64,000 nt of DNA from CAVWDU01 sp963840725 (GTDB lineage: Bacteria > Pseudomonadota > Gammaproteobacteria > Pseudomonadales > Halieaceae): positions 186,001 through 250,000 of the forward strand of contig CAWIZY010000003.1 of NCBI GenBank assembly GCA_963840725.1. The letters are read 5' to 3'. Below the pieces are notes generated by a model. The model was not told where the DNA came from and ran no database searches. It worked only from the letters and a program-made list of their open reading frames with translations. Positions 62,713 to 64,000 of the stretch are shown one piece after another. How positions within the stretch are numbered: the stretch's first letter is position 1; every line of letters starts with the position of its first letter. A program made the position numbers and the translations under genes.

Positions 62713-64000
62713 CTACAACAGCAGGCGCCGAATATCCGCCAGCAGGCCCGACAGCAGCGACGTAAATCTGACCCCCTCGGCGCCGTCGACGACGCGGTGG
62801 TCGTAGGACAGTGACAGCGGCAGCATCATCCTCGGCTGGAATGCGGCGCCGTCCCAGACCGGCTTCATTTCCGAGCGCGAGACGCCGAGGATGGCCACCT
62901 CCGGCGCGTTGACGATGGGCGTGAACGCGGTGCCGCCGATGCCGCCGAGGCTGGAGATGGAAAAGACGCCGCCCTGCATGTCGCCGGGCAGCAGCTTGCC
63001 GTCACGGGCCTTGGCGCTGATGGTCATGAGTTCGCCAGCGAGGTCGAAGATGCCCTTCTTGTCGACATCGCGCAGCACCGGCACCACCAGGCCGTTCGGC
63101 GTATCCACCGCGACCCCGATGTGGATGTAGTGTTTGACGATGAGATTCTCGCCATCCGCCGCCAGCGACGCGCGCAGGTTCGGCATCTGCGCCAGCGCCC
63201 CGGCCACTGCCTTGAGCAGGAATGGCATGAAGGTGAGCTTCACGCCGGCCTTTTCCGCCGCCGCTTTCTGTCCCTTGCGGAAGGCCTCCAGCTCGGTGAT
63301 ATCCGCCTCGTCGAACTGCGTAACGTGCGGTACCGACAGCCAGCAGCGGTGCAGGTGCGCGCCGCTGATGCGCTTGATGCGCGACAGCGGTTGCGTCTCC
63401 ACTTCGCCAAACTTGGCGAAGTCGATCGCCGGCGCCGCCGGCAGCTGGAACGGCAGGCCGGCCGCTGCTGGCGGTGCGGCACCAGCGCTGAGCATCTGTT
63501 TGACGTAGGCCTGTACGTCGTCTTTGACGATGCGACCCTTGCGCCCGCTGCCTTTGACCTGGCCCAGGTCGACGCCGAGTTCGCGCGCGAAGCGGCGCAC
63601 CGCGGGGCTGGCATGCGGCGTGCGCCCAGGGGCGATGGCTGACCATGTCCGCTGGTCGCGGCAGCACCGGCGCCTTGCGCTGCTCGGCATCGCCGGGCGC
63701 CCGCACCTGCCGCATCGGGCTTGGGCGTCGCCGCCGGTGCCTGAGGGGCCTCGAGCTCTTCCGCCGTGCTGTCGGCATCGGCAGCGCCGCTCTCGCTCCC
63801 CGCCGTGCCGAGCAGCGTCAGCACCAGATCGCCCTGATTCAGCTTGTCGCCAACCTTGACCGCGACGGATTGCACCGTGCCGGCCGCGGGGCAGGGGATC
63901 TCCATGGTCGCCTTGTCGCTTTCCAGCGTCAGTATGGACTGGTCCACATCGACGCTGTCGCCGGGGCCGACCAGGACCTCGATGACCGGGATATCGGCGA
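62713..64000 (-). CDS. aceF: Dihydrolipoamide acetyltransferase (E2 of pyruvate dehydrogenase), frameshifted, 5' end cut by window edge
   Basis: E2 passes the acetyl group from lipoyl to CoA. From the right edge: lipoyl domain (TLESDKATMEIPCPAAGTV, with the lipoylated Lys; upstream IPVIEVLVGPG at the edge), a low-complexity Ala/Pro linker, the E1/E3-binding domain (TPHASPAVRRFARELGVDLG), and the catalytic domain ending YDHRVVDGAEG near the C-terminus. The frame changes at least twice in the linker (about 63640-63720): lipoyl and catalytic parts are in different frames. The stop is at 62713. The rest of E2, and aceE, lie beyond the window. Confidence 0.85.
   Translation of the reverse strand, partial: RRYPGHRGPGRPRRQRRCGPVHTDAGKRQGDHGDPLPRGRHGAIRRGQGWRQAESGRSGADAARHGGERERRCRCRQHGGRARGPSGTGGDAQARCGRCGRPAMPSSARRRCCRDQRTWSAIAPGRTPHASPAVRRFARELGVDLGQVKGSGRKGRIVKDDVQAYVKQMLSAGAAPPAAAGLPFQLPAAPAIDFAKFGEVETQPLSRIKRISGAHLHRCWLSVPHVTQFDEADITELEAFRKGQKAAAEKAGVKLTFMPFLLKAVAGALAQMPNLRASLAADGENLIVKHYIHIGVAVDTPNGLVVPVLRDVDKKGIFDLAGELMTISAKARDGKLLPGDMQGGVFSISSLGGIGGTAFTPIVNAPEVAILGVSRSEMKPVWDGAAFQPRMMLPLSLSYDHRVVDGAEGVRFTSLLSGLLADIRRLLL

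Overview
The window reads as a marine-type gammaproteobacterial chromosome, close to the Pseudomonas/Cellvibrionales (OM60/NOR5, Halieaceae) group. This is inferred from gene content and order: fadBA, a large TonB receptor, PHA-granule genes, the trxA-rho-ubiD order, yheS, rsd/algQ-dsbB, and above all the hemC-hemD-hemX-hemY operon with an algR-type regulator upstream of hemC, as in Pseudomonas. No rRNA, CRISPR array, phage or complete insertion sequence was seen.

Layout. 1-7 kb: fatty-acid beta-oxidation (fadB, cut by the left edge, and fadA), tRNA-Gly(CCC), a TonB-dependent receptor and yqcC. 7-13 kb: dinG, a glycerolipid acyltransferase, two small envelope proteins, a tyrosine phosphatase, and rpsT with a clear promoter and terminator. 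13-17.7 kb: a ferritin-like diiron gene divergent from an AraC regulator and a patatin-like hydrolase, then a PHA-system protein and an EamA transporter. 17.9-25 kb: hslO, pckA, a phasin, a TetR regulator, a methyltransferase, a peroxiredoxin, PqiA and an SLC13 transporter. 25-32.7 kb: moaA, a MoxR/VWA pair followed by zinc-ribbon, DUF1631 and PilZ genes, then pilU. 32.8-33.8 kb: a collapsed RND efflux operon. 33.9-43.2 kb: gshA, acpH, dsbB, rsd, an FKBP lipoprotein, a TIGR02444 protein, yheS, a GIY-YIG protein and a TVP38-disulfide-reductase fusion. 43.3-47.1 kb: a 284-bp MITE-like inverted-repeat element, then trxA, rho and ubiD. 47.4-52.7 kb: a DUF4139 protein, a sugar dehydrogenase-dihaem lipoprotein fusion and a sulfotransferase-like protein. 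52.8-57.35 kb: the haem operon hemY-hemX-hemD-hemC (minus strand).

At about 57.97 kb the broken algR-like gene (minus strand) runs directly into the 3' end of an ispG gene (plus strand). Everything to the right (a GlcG/HbpS-like protein, a broken small gene, parDE, lpdA, vapBC, and the pyruvate dehydrogenase E2 gene cut by the right edge) shows no continuity with the left part. The simplest readings are an assembly chimera or a recombination breakpoint.

Many genes carry single-base indels that can be corrected by eye: the ferritin-like gene, the EamA transporter, the VWA gene, hemC (three), algR, ispG, the GlcG-like gene, parD (two), parE and aceF. They become dense to the right of 56.8 kb, which suggests sequence error in a poorly covered region more than biological decay. 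The RND remnant, in contrast, has large deletions and looks truly decayed. I found no convincing new multi-gene defence or metabolic system. The most unusual biology is the MITE-like family, the in-frame 12/15-bp tandem repeats at four loci, the TVP38-reductase fusion, the propeller-dihaem fusion, and the vapBC pair lying between aceF and lpdA.
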